The position numbers and the translations under genes are program-made. A DNA stretch of 6,049 nucleotides from Lachnospiraceae bacterium (lineage in GTDB: Bacteria; Bacillota; Clostridia; Lachnospirales; Lachnospiraceae): assembly GCA_017437205.1 (NCBI GenBank), contig JAFSBP010000122.1, forward strand, positions 1 to 6,049, given 5' to 3'. Of this stretch, positions 1 to 5,394 are shown piece by piece. The notes beneath the pieces were generated by a model. It was not told the origin of the DNA and ran no database searches. It saw nothing but the letters and a program-made list of their open reading frames with translations. The stretch's first letter is position 1, and each line of letters starts with the position of its first letter.

Positions 1-1
1 G

Positions 2-796
2 GCTGACCACAGACTGCTCTTAGCTTACGCAGATGATATCGTGTTCGGTCTCCAGGCGATGCTGAAGGCGACCAGTGCAGAGAAGGGTATCATCGTCATC
101 GAGGATAACAAGGAAGATGCGATCGAAGTGATGCAGGCGAAGGTTGCAGACCTTGAAAATATTGAAGTTTGTGTAGCGAAGACGAAGTATCCTCAGGGTG
201 CTGAGAAGATGCTGATCAAGCGCGTATTGAAGAGACAGGTTCCCAGCGGCGGACTTCCCGCACACGTTGGCGTGGTTGTGGGCAATGTCAGCACCACGAA
301 GGCAATCGCTGACGCGATCAAGACCGGTATGCCTCTGATCGAGCGTATCGTGACCGTGACCGGCGAGCGCGTAAAGAACCCCGGAAACTTCATCGTGAAG
401 ATCGGTACCAGCGCGAAGGAATTGATCGATTACTGTGGCGGAACTGTCGGTGACAAGGAGATCACCTTCAAGGCCGGTGGTCCGATGATGGGCTTCGTTC
501 TTTCCGATATTGATATTCCCGTGATGAAGGGATCCAACGGCTTTATCGCCATTGACACCGATCACACCGAGGAGCAGCCTTGTATCAAGTGCGGACGCTG
601 CGTGGATGTATGTCCGATGGAGCTGTCCCCCCTGTACTTCGCAAAGTATGCTGACGAGGGCAACTGGAAGGGCATGCTGGAGAAGAATGTGAGAGATTGT
701 ATGGAGTGCAGATGCTGCGAATACATCTGTTCCTCTAAGATTCCGTTGATCAGCAAGATCAGAGCCGGAAAAAAAGCGATTATGGAGATGAAGTGA
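2..796 (+). CDS. rnfC2: RnfC-like electron-transfer subunit (RnfC2) of methylenetetrahydrofolate reductase, 5'-truncated
   Basis: The reading frame is open from the first complete codon and its start lies upstream of the window; 264 C-terminal residues are present, against roughly 430 or more in full RnfC proteins. The internal GTG at 41 is not the start, because the codons before it (ADHRLLLAY) already match RnfC. Visible in order are the end of the flavin/NADH-binding 51-kDa-like domain, the RnfC signature YPQGAEK...VPSGGLPA, an SLBB-type segment (about residues 118-150, GERVKNPGNF), and two 4Fe-4S motifs: CxxCxxCxxxCP at nt 581-616 and CxxCxxCxxxCS at nt 698-730. The second motif has Ser where Pro is usual. 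The gene lies 1 nt from metV and no other rnf genes are visible, so it is more likely the RnfC2 subunit that delivers NADH electrons to MetVF, as in Acetobacterium-type reductases, than the membrane Rnf complex subunit. The family is clear; the RnfC2 role is inferred from context. Confidence 0.88.
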   Translation, partial: ADHRLLLAYADDIVFGLQAMLKATSAEKGIIVIEDNKEDAIEVMQAKVADLENIEVCVAKTKYPQGAEKMLIKRVLKRQVPSGGLPAHVGVVVGNVSTTKAIADAIKTGMPLIERIVTVTGERVKNPGNFIVKIGTSAKELIDYCGGTVGDKEITFKAGGPMMGFVLSDIDIPVMKGSNGFIAIDTDHTEEQPCIKCGRCVDVCPMELSPLYFAKYADEGNWKGMLEKNVRDCMECRCCEYICSSKIPLISKIRAGKKAIMEMK

Positions 797-797
797 T

Positions 798-1415
798 ATG
801 TTAATTACCCAATTAAAATCTAAGGAAACTATCGTATCACTGGTGAGCGGAAAAGCATTTATCATTAATTGCCAGGGATGCAAGGAAGTCAGCTTTCCCG
901 AGAAAGAAGCGGGGGAGCTCCAGAAAGAGCTGGTGGCTGACGGAAAAGTGACCGGAATTATTACCACCGATTATATCTGTAATCCGAAGAATATGATGCT
1001 GCGTCTTCAGCCTTACATGGCTGAGATCGATGCTGCGGATACCATCCTGGTATTCTCCTGCGGCGTTGGCGTTCAGACCGTAGCAGAGTATTTTGAGGAC
1101 AAGAAGGTGTGCGCAGCCTGCGACACCATTGAATTGCCCGGATATCAGGGCGTGACCCCGTTACAGCATGACTGCGACCAGTGCGGAGAGTGCTACCTGA
1201 ACCTGACCGGCGGCATCTGCCCCATCACCGCATGCTCCAAGAGCCTGGTGAACGGACAGTGTGGCGGTTCCAAGAACGGCAAGTGCGAAGTTGACCCGAA
1301 CATGGAGTGTGGCTGGGAGCGCATTTACAGACGTCTGGAGAAGCTGGGACGTCTTGATCTGATGAAGTGTCCGACTCAGGTACGCAATTACGCGACCGAC
1401 GATGAAGTAAAGTAA
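798..1415 (+). CDS. metV: MetV, cysteine-rich subunit of methylenetetrahydrofolate reductase
   Basis: This 205-aa protein carries the MTHFR C-terminal-type domain found in MetV. It has 15 cysteines: C25/C28, C61, C88, C105/C108, the cluster C126-x2-C-x2-C132, C141, C146, C155, C163, C171 and C191. The segment NGQCGGSKNGKCEV followed by ECGWERIYRRLEKLGR is the family hallmark. MetV binds metal cofactors (Fe-S, and reportedly Zn) and forms the core of the reductase with the flavoprotein MetF, linking it to the electron-input subunit. The ATG lies one nucleotide after the rnfC2 stop, with GGAG about 10 nt upstream inside rnfC2, which implies translational coupling. It ends in TAA followed at once by TAG. 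GC content and codon use match its operon neighbours. The family assignment is secure from the motif pattern; the exact cofactor content cannot be read from the sequence. Confidence 0.92.
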   Translation: MLITQLKSKETIVSLVSGKAFIINCQGCKEVSFPEKEAGELQKELVADGKVTGIITTDYICNPKNMMLRLQPYMAEIDAADTILVFSCGVGVQTVAEYFEDKKVCAACDTIELPGYQGVTPLQHDCDQCGECYLNLTGGICPITACSKSLVNGQCGGSKNGKCEVDPNMECGWERIYRRLEKLGRLDLMKCPTQVRNYATDDEVK

Positions 1416-1436
1416 TAGGAAGAGGAGCGAAGAATA

Positions 1437-2315
1437 ATGAAAATTACTGAGTTATTTAAGCAGGGTGAATTTGTAGTTTCTGCAGAAGTAGGCCCGCCCA
1501 AGGGAATCAATGTTGATCATCTGGTTGAGGAGGCAAAGACCTACCTCAGCGGAATTACCGCAGTAAACGTAACCGACAACCAGTCTTCCGTTATGCGTCT
1601 CGGATCTCTGGCTACCTGTAAGGTGCTGAAGGATGCAGGTCTTACCCCCATCTATCAGCTGACCTGCCGCGACAGAAACCGTATCGCGCTGCAGTCTGAT
1701 CTGCTTAGCGCAGCAATGCTGGGCATTGAGAACGTTCTGTGTCTGACCGGCGACCACACCAAGATGGGTGATCATCCTCAGGCAAAGCCTGTATTCGACC
1801 TGGATTCCGTATCCCTGCTCCACACCATTAAGCTGTTGGAAGAGGGCGTAGACCTGGGCGGAAACAAGCTGGTTGGTGAGCCTCCGAAGTTTGCAAAGGG
1901 TGCTGTTGTATCCCCTTGCAGCGATTCCGTTGATGCACAGCTGGCAAAGATGGAGCGCAAGGTAGCAGCAGGTGCTGAGTACTTCCAGACTCAGGCCGTT
2001 TACGAGCCCGAGAAGTTCATCCAGTTCATGGAGAAGGCAAAGCAGTTCGGCGTACCCGTACAGCTGGGTATCGTTATCCCTAAGTCCGCAGGTATGGCGA
2101 AGTTCATGAACGACAACGTAGCAGGTATCCACGTTCCGGACGAGATGCTTGCAGAACTGAGAGCGGACAAGGAAAAGACCAAGGCCGGCATCACCGGTAT
2201 TGAGATCGCTGCCCGCATCATCAAGGAGTGTAAGCCTTACTGCCAGGGTGTACATATCATGGCACTGGGTTGGGAGTCCAAGGTTCCCGCACTGCTGGAG
2301 CTGGCAGGACTGTAA
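1437..2315 (+). CDS. metF: MetF, 5,10-methylenetetrahydrofolate reductase flavoprotein
   Basis: This 292-aa protein has the length of a bacterial MetF with a single (beta/alpha)8 barrel and no C-terminal regulatory domain. It reduces 5,10-methylene-THF to 5-methyl-THF with bound flavin, in the methyl branch of the Wood-Ljungdahl pathway or for methionine synthesis. Visible family features are the N-terminal strand with the catalytic-type Glu (VVSAEVGPPKG), the folate/flavin-contacting LTGDH near residue 105, FDLDSV about 15 residues later, the C-terminal-half motif FQTQAVYEPEKF, and IPKSAGMAKFMN. The start ATG is preceded by AGGAG (1423-1427) at 9 nt spacing. It lies 21 nt after metV and is the last gene of the operon. 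Highly biased codons (AAG, CTG, ATC, GTT) suggest strong expression. Next to metV and rnfC2 it is the catalytic core of the acetogen-type enzyme, although non-acetogenic Lachnospiraceae may also carry these genes. Confidence 0.95.
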   Translation: MKITELFKQGEFVVSAEVGPPKGINVDHLVEEAKTYLSGITAVNVTDNQSSVMRLGSLATCKVLKDAGLTPIYQLTCRDRNRIALQSDLLSAAMLGIENVLCLTGDHTKMGDHPQAKPVFDLDSVSLLHTIKLLEEGVDLGGNKLVGEPPKFAKGAVVSPCSDSVDAQLAKMERKVAAGAEYFQTQAVYEPEKFIQFMEKAKQFGVPVQLGIVIPKSAGMAKFMNDNVAGIHVPDEMLAELRADKEKTKAGITGIEIAARIIKECKPYCQGVHIMALGWESKVPALLELAGL

Positions 2316-2327
2316 TTCTGAATACAT

Positions 2328-2379
2328 AAAGCAAATTGGCCGCCGATGGGAAAACCTGTCGGCGGTTTATGCGTGCTTT
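2328..2379 (+). terminator. Probable intrinsic terminator of the rnfC2-metV-metF operon
   Basis: The core stem is CCGCCGA (2340-2346) paired with TCGGCGG (2359-2365). It can extend inwards through T2347-G2358, G2348-T2357 and two G-C pairs to an AAAA loop. Outer arms AAAGCA (2328-2333) and TGCTTT (2374-2379) are also complementary. The trailing T-tract (TTTAT) is short, so termination may be incomplete. It lies 24 nt after the metF stop to the core stem. Confidence 0.65.
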
Positions 2380-2386
2380 GAGACAT

Positions 2387-2419
2387 GAAAAAACAGGATA
2401 ATTAAAACAATTATCCTGT
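2387..2419 (-). terminator. Intrinsic terminator of the minus-strand repressor gene
   Basis: A perfect 11-bp stem (2393-2403 with 2409-2419, ACAGGATAATT / AATTATCCTGT) has a 5-nt loop. Read on the minus strand it is followed by TTTTTT (2393-2388, overlapping the last pair). It begins one nt past the repressor's TAG stop. On the plus strand no T-run follows, so it works mainly for the minus-strand gene. Confidence 0.85.
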
Positions 2420-2420
2420 G

Positions 2421-2633
2421 CTATCGGTTTATTTCCGGGTTGTCCGTCCGGTATAAAATATAATCAATGCTCACATCGTAAAATTCCGCGAGGCGGATAA
2501 GTGTTTCCGTCGGCGGTATTCGTTCACCGGTTTCAAATTTGGATAATAAGGCTTGTTCTATCCCTGTCTGCATTTGCAAAGAAAGCTGTGTATATCCTCT
2601 GCGCTTTCTCAATTCTTTTAATCGATTTTTCAT
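2421..2633 (-). CDS. Small XRE/Cro-CI family helix-turn-helix repressor
   Basis: This 70-aa protein is essentially one HTH_3 domain, starting MKNRLKELRKRRGYTQ. The turn and recognition helix (SLQMQTGIEQALLSKFETGERIPP, about residues 18-41) are followed by the typical ETLIRLAEFYDVSIDYIL helices, with a short polar tail. The ATG at 2633 was chosen because AGGTG lies 5 nt upstream (2639-2643). The longer frame back to a TTG at 2684 would place coding sequence across both palindromic operators. A DNA-binding transcriptional regulator role is well supported by the family. No ligand or cleavage domain is present, so any inducer must act through another factor or through the dimer interface. It is divergent from the lipoprotein gene, and two TGACA-N3-TGTCA palindromes sit between them, which suggests it represses both itself and that gene. 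It is convergent with metF, with separate terminators between. Confidence 0.85.
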   Translation of the reverse strand: MKNRLKELRKRRGYTQLSLQMQTGIEQALLSKFETGERIPPTETLIRLAEFYDVSIDYILYRTDNPEINR

Positions 2634-2644
2634 ATCATCACCTA

Positions 2645-2659
2645 ATGACATTATGTCAT
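2645..2659. promoter_or_regulatory. Palindromic operator O1 (TGACA-N3-TGTCA)
   Basis: The 15-nt sequence ATGACATTATGTCAT has two perfect 7-bp half-sites around T2652. It lies 12-26 nt upstream of the repressor ATG, next to its ribosome binding site, which fits autorepression. It shares the 13-nt TGACA-N3-TGTCA core with O2, 33 bp away centre to centre (about three helical turns). Confidence 0.6.
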
Positions 2660-2668
2660 AATTCTGGT

Positions 2669-2697
2669 TTGACAAATATGACAAATTGTCATAAAAT
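2669..2697 (+). promoter_or_regulatory. Sigma-A type promoter for the lipoprotein gene
   Basis: TTGACA (2669-2674) and TAAAAT (2692-2697) are separated by exactly 17 nt, a near-consensus vegetative promoter. Transcription should start near 2704, giving a leader of about 40 nt before the ATG at 2745. Operator O2 lies wholly between and over the -10 edge. A promoter for the divergent repressor must overlap the same operators, but its hexamers are not clear. Confidence 0.75.
2677..2693. promoter_or_regulatory. Palindromic operator O2 (TGACA-N3-TGTCA) within the promoter
   Basis: The 17-nt sequence TATGACAAATTGTCATA has two perfect 8-bp half-sites around A2685. It fills the spacer between the -35 and -10 hexamers of the lipoprotein promoter, so a dimer bound here would exclude RNA polymerase. 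Its sequence and size are typical of XRE-family operators; the adjacent repressor is the natural candidate to bind it. Confidence 0.65.
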
Positions 2698-2705
2698 GTA
2701 TTGAA

Positions 2706-2718
2706 TTACAAAATGTAA
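2706..2718. promoter_or_regulatory. Possible degenerate third operator (TTACA-N3-TGTAA)
   Basis: A 13-nt inverted repeat of the same architecture as O1 and O2, with a symmetrical G-to-T/C-to-A change, lies just after the predicted transcription start. It is centred 27 bp from O2. Such short AT-rich symmetry could be chance. Confidence 0.25.
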
Positions 2719-2744
2719 AATTGTAACAAAGGAGGGTAATGGAT

Positions 2745-4013
2745 ATGAAACGAATTATTAGCATGGCATTAATAGTAATTATGGTAATGTCTTTAGTGGC
2801 TTGCAGTGGCGAGGGGGTGGGAGATTATCAAGGTGTTTCCACTGCCATAGATGTGGAGGGAGAAATTACCTCGACAGAACAGATCGAAAATGAAAGTGAA
2901 GGTTCTATGGAAGATGTTAGTACTGAGGAAATAACTACGGAAGAAATTGCACTAGAAGATTTGTTTGTTTCGGATTGGAAAGAAGGCGAAAAAAACGCAA
3001 TTGGAAACACATCTTGGAACTTGAACTCATTAAATTATGTTACAGAGCAAGGGGATTGGGTGTATTATTTTGTGAATGATGAACTTTGTAAAGAAGATAG
3101 CGAGGGAAATAAATATGTTTTGGCTTCTCAAGTAAGAGGAAAAGATATACAAATCATAGGTGATTGGATTTATTTTTACAATTTGCGAGAGAACGTTATT
3201 TCTAAAATAAAAACCGATGGAAGCGAATGGATTACTGGTTATTCGTGCTTAAAATTCTTCGCTACAGAAAAAGGTATTGTCTACGTCACAACAAAGCAAG
3301 CAAGTGCAAGTACTTATGACCTTGAAATAACCTTTTGCGATTTGAATTTTGAAAATAATAAAATACTTATAAGCGGCAGTAAAATAAGCAATGATTGGAC
3401 ACCAGCGGTAGATTTTATTGGTGTGTTTGGCGGCCGACTTTATTTATCGTGCTATGGATATTACAATAAGGGATATTCTACATATAGCTATGGTTTTAAA
3501 ACATTATATTATATTGATTTTGAAAATGGGAAAGCAATTAAACTCGAAAACGTCGATGTGGATAGATGGGTGATGAAAGATGCGAATTATGTCATGGTTG
3601 ACAACTATATCTATTTATATATAACACGTACAGGATCGAACGGAACGGTAATTAGGAAATTAGATGCTGTAAACGAAAAGGAAATTGAAATTATGTCATC
3701 GTCATTTCCGTATAGAGTGTATGGTATTGGCAAGATCACAAATGGTTCGTATGGAAGCGTAGACTCGTGGGTTATAGCAACTAATGAGGGTATATTCCAA
3801 ACGGATGAGTTTCGGACAACGTGCGGACTTGTAGGGTTTTCGATTACAGAGGATGTAGCATATGATATTGCGTTAACACAGAATTATATATATTATTATG
3901 TCAGTCCTTTGGTAAGTGGAACTGGTGATTTTAGCAAAGAGGCATTATATCGTATTGGTTATTACGGAGATGATTGGGAATACATTGGAATATATAATTC
4001 TTATGGGGGATAA
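2745..4013 (+). CDS. Secreted lipoprotein with beta-propeller-like (DUF5050-type) repeats
   Basis: The 422-aa product starts MKRIISMALIVIMVMSLVAC, a signal peptide with a lipobox (LVAC) whose Cys20 would be lipidated, placing it on the outer face of the cytoplasmic membrane. An ATG two codons earlier (2739) is possible, but AGGAGG at 2730-2735 is 3 nt from it and 9 nt from 2745. Residues 21-78 form an acidic Ser/Thr/Glu linker. The rest has repeating strand blocks of the type GDWVYYF (103-109), GDWIYFYN (139-146) then ISKIKTDGS, and later GGRLYLSCYG, NYIYLYITR and NYIYYYVSP, the pattern of DUF5050/propeller-like extracellular proteins. No catalytic motif is seen; a ligand-sensing or scaffold role is only a guess. 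It is AT-rich compared with metF and stands alone behind the operator-controlled promoter, so the divergent repressor probably controls it. Confidence 0.85.
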   Translation: MKRIISMALIVIMVMSLVACSGEGVGDYQGVSTAIDVEGEITSTEQIENESEGSMEDVSTEEITTEEIALEDLFVSDWKEGEKNAIGNTSWNLNSLNYVTEQGDWVYYFVNDELCKEDSEGNKYVLASQVRGKDIQIIGDWIYFYNLRENVISKIKTDGSEWITGYSCLKFFATEKGIVYVTTKQASASTYDLEITFCDLNFENNKILISGSKISNDWTPAVDFIGVFGGRLYLSCYGYYNKGYSTYSYGFKTLYYIDFENGKAIKLENVDVDRWVMKDANYVMVDNYIYLYITRTGSNGTVIRKLDAVNEKEIEIMSSSFPYRVYGIGKITNGSYGSVDSWVIATNEGIFQTDEFRTTCGLVGFSITEDVAYDIALTQNYIYYYVSPLVSGTGDFSKEALYRIGYYGDDWEYIGIYNSYGG

Positions 4014-4073
4014 AGTTATTTTGAATTGCCACATTAATGATTATTGTCGATGAACCGAGTCAAAGTTTTGATA

Positions 4074-4112
4074 TTTGGCGTGGCAACAAATTAAGTGCTA
4101 CGCCGGACTTTT
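4074..4112 (+). terminator. Possible intrinsic terminator after the lipoprotein gene
   Basis: GGCGTGGCA (4077-4085) pairs with TGCTACGCC (4096-4104), 9 bp with one G-T, and three more weak pairs extend the base. The loop is 10 nt and CTTTTAT follows. It lies about 60 nt after the lipoprotein stop. It overlaps the first codons of the next ORF, which fits the view that the ORF lacks a working start. Confidence 0.5.
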
Positions 4113-4413
4113 ATATAATAAGCATGAATATGCATGGTATTTATCAAAAATATGGTTGAGAGCAGCACTTATATGGAGAATTTTGGAGCATTTTTTTGTG
4201 TTGGGATCCTTTGCGACATCTGTTGCAGTAATTTACATTGCAGCGGAAGATAGCAATGCGAAACTTTTTATTATCATTTTATCCTCTTTATCTGCAGTAT
4301 TCACTTTAACAAGTTTTGCGTGTAATCCTACTCAATATATGAGGTGCTATAGAAAAGGGAAGTACCCGATACGACAAAAACTAAATTTTTATATTATGCT
4401 ACAAGTTCAATGA
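4075..4413 (+). pseudogene. Probable remnant of a two-helix membrane protein gene
   Basis: An open frame of 112 codons encodes a short basic/aromatic N-terminus (QQIKCYAGLLYNKHEYAW), two hydrophobic helices (about residues 36-57 and 64-84), and a basic cytoplasmic-type tail with FACNPTQYMRCYRK. Codons and hydrophobic pattern look protein-like, resembling small two-TM proteins such as the SLATT-like group, but I cannot assign a family. Reasons to call it decayed: the only upstream start is a TTG with no ribosome binding site, in-frame stops lie at 4051 and 4069, a terminator-like hairpin covers the first codons, and the last three residues and the stop (LQVQ end, 4402-4413) are supplied by the 17-nt repeat that begins at 4401. 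This suggests the 3' end was cut off when the repeated element arrived. A functional short gene read from an unusual start remains possible. Confidence 0.5.
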
Positions 4414-4470
4414 CAAATATGAGTACCACCCTTAGAATTATACTTAGAAATAATTCTGGGGTGGTTTTCT
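4401..4470 (+). repeat. Box-plus-hairpin repeat element, left copy
   Basis: The element starts with ACAAGTTCAATGACAAA (4401-4417), identical to 5719-5735. A hairpin follows: 4425-4431 ACCACCC pairs with 4459-4465 GGGTGGT, then, after one bulged base and a G-T pair, AGAATTAT (4434-4441) pairs with ATAATTCT (4450-4457). The loop is 8 nt and TTTTCT follows, so this copy could also act as a terminator. Between the box and the loop the two copies still align (ATGA-T, CC-CCCTTA-AAT), and stem positions that differ do so in compensating pairs. Confidence 0.8.
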
Positions 4471-4675
4471 GCATTGTAGAATAGGCGCTAAAGTCATAAA
4501 TTGTGACTTAAACAAAAAAGAGAATAAACAGTTTTTTATTCATATCAGGCGAACCTGTGAAATCACAAAATGTGATTTCATGCGAAAACAACTTATTTAA
4601 GGAATGAGGCGGAGAAAGTGATGAATTCGGGTTGCGAAGAAAAATGGTTTAGGGTATAATAAAGGGGAAGATGAA
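4471..4675 (+). other. Intergenic region rich in inverted repeats upstream of the GNAT cassette
   Basis: No convincing gene lies here. The visible structure is a series of inverted repeats: AAGTCA/TGACTT (4491-4509), GAATAAA/TTTATTC (4522-4541), CAGG-CGAA-CCTG (4546-4557), and directly after it TGAAATCAC/GTGATTTCA (4558-4580). The first and last share the related cores TCATAAATTGTGA (4494-4506) and TCACAAAATGTGA (4563-4575), so they may be a pair of operator sites for the cassette's XRE protein. They could also fold as a structured leader. A 12-codon ATG frame (4621-4659) ends inside the TATAAT and is not considered a gene. Confidence 0.5.
4632..4660 (+). promoter_or_regulatory. Candidate promoter of the GNAT cassette
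   Basis: TTGCGA (4632-4637) and a perfect TATAAT (4655-4660) are 17 nt apart. The predicted start near 4667 would fall inside the AAGGGGA ribosome binding site (4662-4668) and leave a leader of under 10 nt. Either transcription starts here with an almost leaderless mRNA, or the true promoter is further upstream among the inverted repeats. Confidence 0.4.
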
Positions 4676-5221
4676 ATGCTCAATGTTTGGATTGATGAAT
4701 TGACACCTTGTTTGAGAGATAATGAGACAGGAGATTTTGTACAGACAGAGGTTGTTAGAATTCGTAGAAAAAGCTTTTTGGCCAAGTTTAACAAGAAAAA
4801 TGGATGGTATACCGATTGGGAGAACTTACTGCAAGGGCATGAAATATATGCACTGGTAGTAAAAGGAACTGTAGATATACAAGGAATGGTTGCTTTAAGT
4901 AGAAACGATGATTATCAAGCGGTATATGTGGCTTGGACGTGTGCTGCTCCGTTGAATAATAAGATGGTATGTGATAGTCCTAAATATTCCGGTGTCGGTG
5001 GACATTTATTCGCAAGAGCGGCAGATAAATCGGTGGAATATGGATATGATGGAGTTATTGTTGGAAATGCGGCTAACAGGGAGTTGGTCAATCATTATTG
5101 CAGGGTGTTTAAGGCAGAGCATATAGCAATGTTGCATCCATATCAGATTGCGATTTATGAAAAGGAAGCGGCTGAAATAAGGAGGGTATATGACTATGAG
5201 TGGACCGATGAGGAAATTTAA
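4676..5221 (+). CDS. GNAT-like N-acetyltransferase-fold protein of unknown substrate
   Basis: The 181-aa product begins MLNVWIDELTPCLRD and contains strands followed by the loop-helix YSGVGGHLFARAADKS (about residues 104-119). This resembles the acetyl-CoA pyrophosphate-binding motif of GNAT enzymes (Gly-x-Gly then helix). It ends with a conserved-looking C-terminal VYDYEWTDEEI. Similar proteins occur widely in Clostridia, often beside small regulators, but I know of no defined substrate. AAGGGGA lies about 7 nt before the ATG. The 3' end overlaps the next gene by 26 nt, so the two are translationally coupled, and the third gene follows 4 nt later. The link with an XRE protein and a small protein recalls toxin-antitoxin-like or self-regulated cassettes, but no killing activity can be inferred from the sequence. 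GC content is higher than in the lipoprotein gene and lower than in metF. The GNAT fold is moderately supported; the function is unknown. Confidence 0.75.
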   Translation: MLNVWIDELTPCLRDNETGDFVQTEVVRIRRKSFLAKFNKKNGWYTDWENLLQGHEIYALVVKGTVDIQGMVALSRNDDYQAVYVAWTCAAPLNNKMVCDSPKYSGVGGHLFARAADKSVEYGYDGVIVGNAANRELVNHYCRVFKAEHIAMLHPYQIAIYEKEAAEIRRVYDYEWTDEEI

Positions 5222-5390
5222 TTACAGCGAATATTGCAAATCATTAGAATCAATGCCTGAACCGATTAAAGCAAGCGAACTTCCCAAGGTTAAGCTGGAT
5301 CTTAGAGGGGCGCGAAAATATGCAGCGCAAAAAGGTGTTTCAGTAGCAATGCTTACGGAGAGTGAGAAAAAGCGTTTTATTGAGGAGTGA
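5196..5390 (+). CDS. Small conserved-type protein (64 aa) between GNAT-like and XRE genes
   Basis: The product is MSGPMRKFNYSEYCKSLESM followed by an EPIKASELP linker and a C-terminal block (RGARKYAAQKGVSVAMLTESEKKRF) that looks like two short helices. It is strongly charged and has no membrane segment, HTH or cysteine pair. The ATG at 5196 is preferred because AGGAGG (5180-5185) lies 10 nt upstream; the ATG at 5190 in the same frame is only 4 nt away. The gene starts inside the 3' end of the GNAT-like gene and its own GAG-GAG end codons serve as the ribosome binding site for the next gene. I do not recognise a defined family. The place between the enzyme-like and regulator genes suggests a partner or antitoxin-like adaptor, but this is inference only. 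Confidence 0.7.
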   Translation: MSGPMRKFNYSEYCKSLESMPEPIKASELPKVKLDLRGARKYAAQKGVSVAMLTESEKKRFIEE

Positions 5391-5394
5391 ATTT

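Noticed and set aside
20..967. Long minus-strand open frame (315 codons) opposite rnfC2 and metV
   Set aside because: It lies antisense to well-recognised Fe-S proteins and spans their junction, and its translation resembles no protein family; it is a by-product of the GC-rich codon bias of the true genes.
1452..2327. Long minus-strand open frame (291 codons) opposite metF
   Set aside because: It is an antisense shadow of metF with repetitive Leu/Cys/His-rich translation and no plausible ribosome binding site.
2634..2684. Upstream TTG-start extension of the XRE repressor (17 extra residues)
   Set aside because: The extension runs across both palindromic operators, its start lacks a ribosome binding site, and the ATG at 2633 has one and gives the normal HTH domain start.
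4026..4086. Inverted repeat TTGCCAC / GTGGCAA with a 47-nt gap after the lipoprotein gene
   Set aside because: Only 7 bp over a long gap, and it competes with the better hairpin at 4077-4104.
2670..4422. Shared 12-nt TGACAAATATGA at 2670-2681 and 4411-4422
   Set aside because: A 12-nt match is expected about once by chance in a window of this size, more so in AT-rich DNA, and the surrounding sequence does not align.
4604..4659. Tandem mini-ORFs of 5 and 12 codons (overlapping at TGATG, 4619-4623) upstream of the GNAT-like gene, as a leader peptide
   Set aside because: The second has a weak GGAG site, but it ends inside the candidate -10 box, has no regulatory codon run, and such short frames arise easily by chance.
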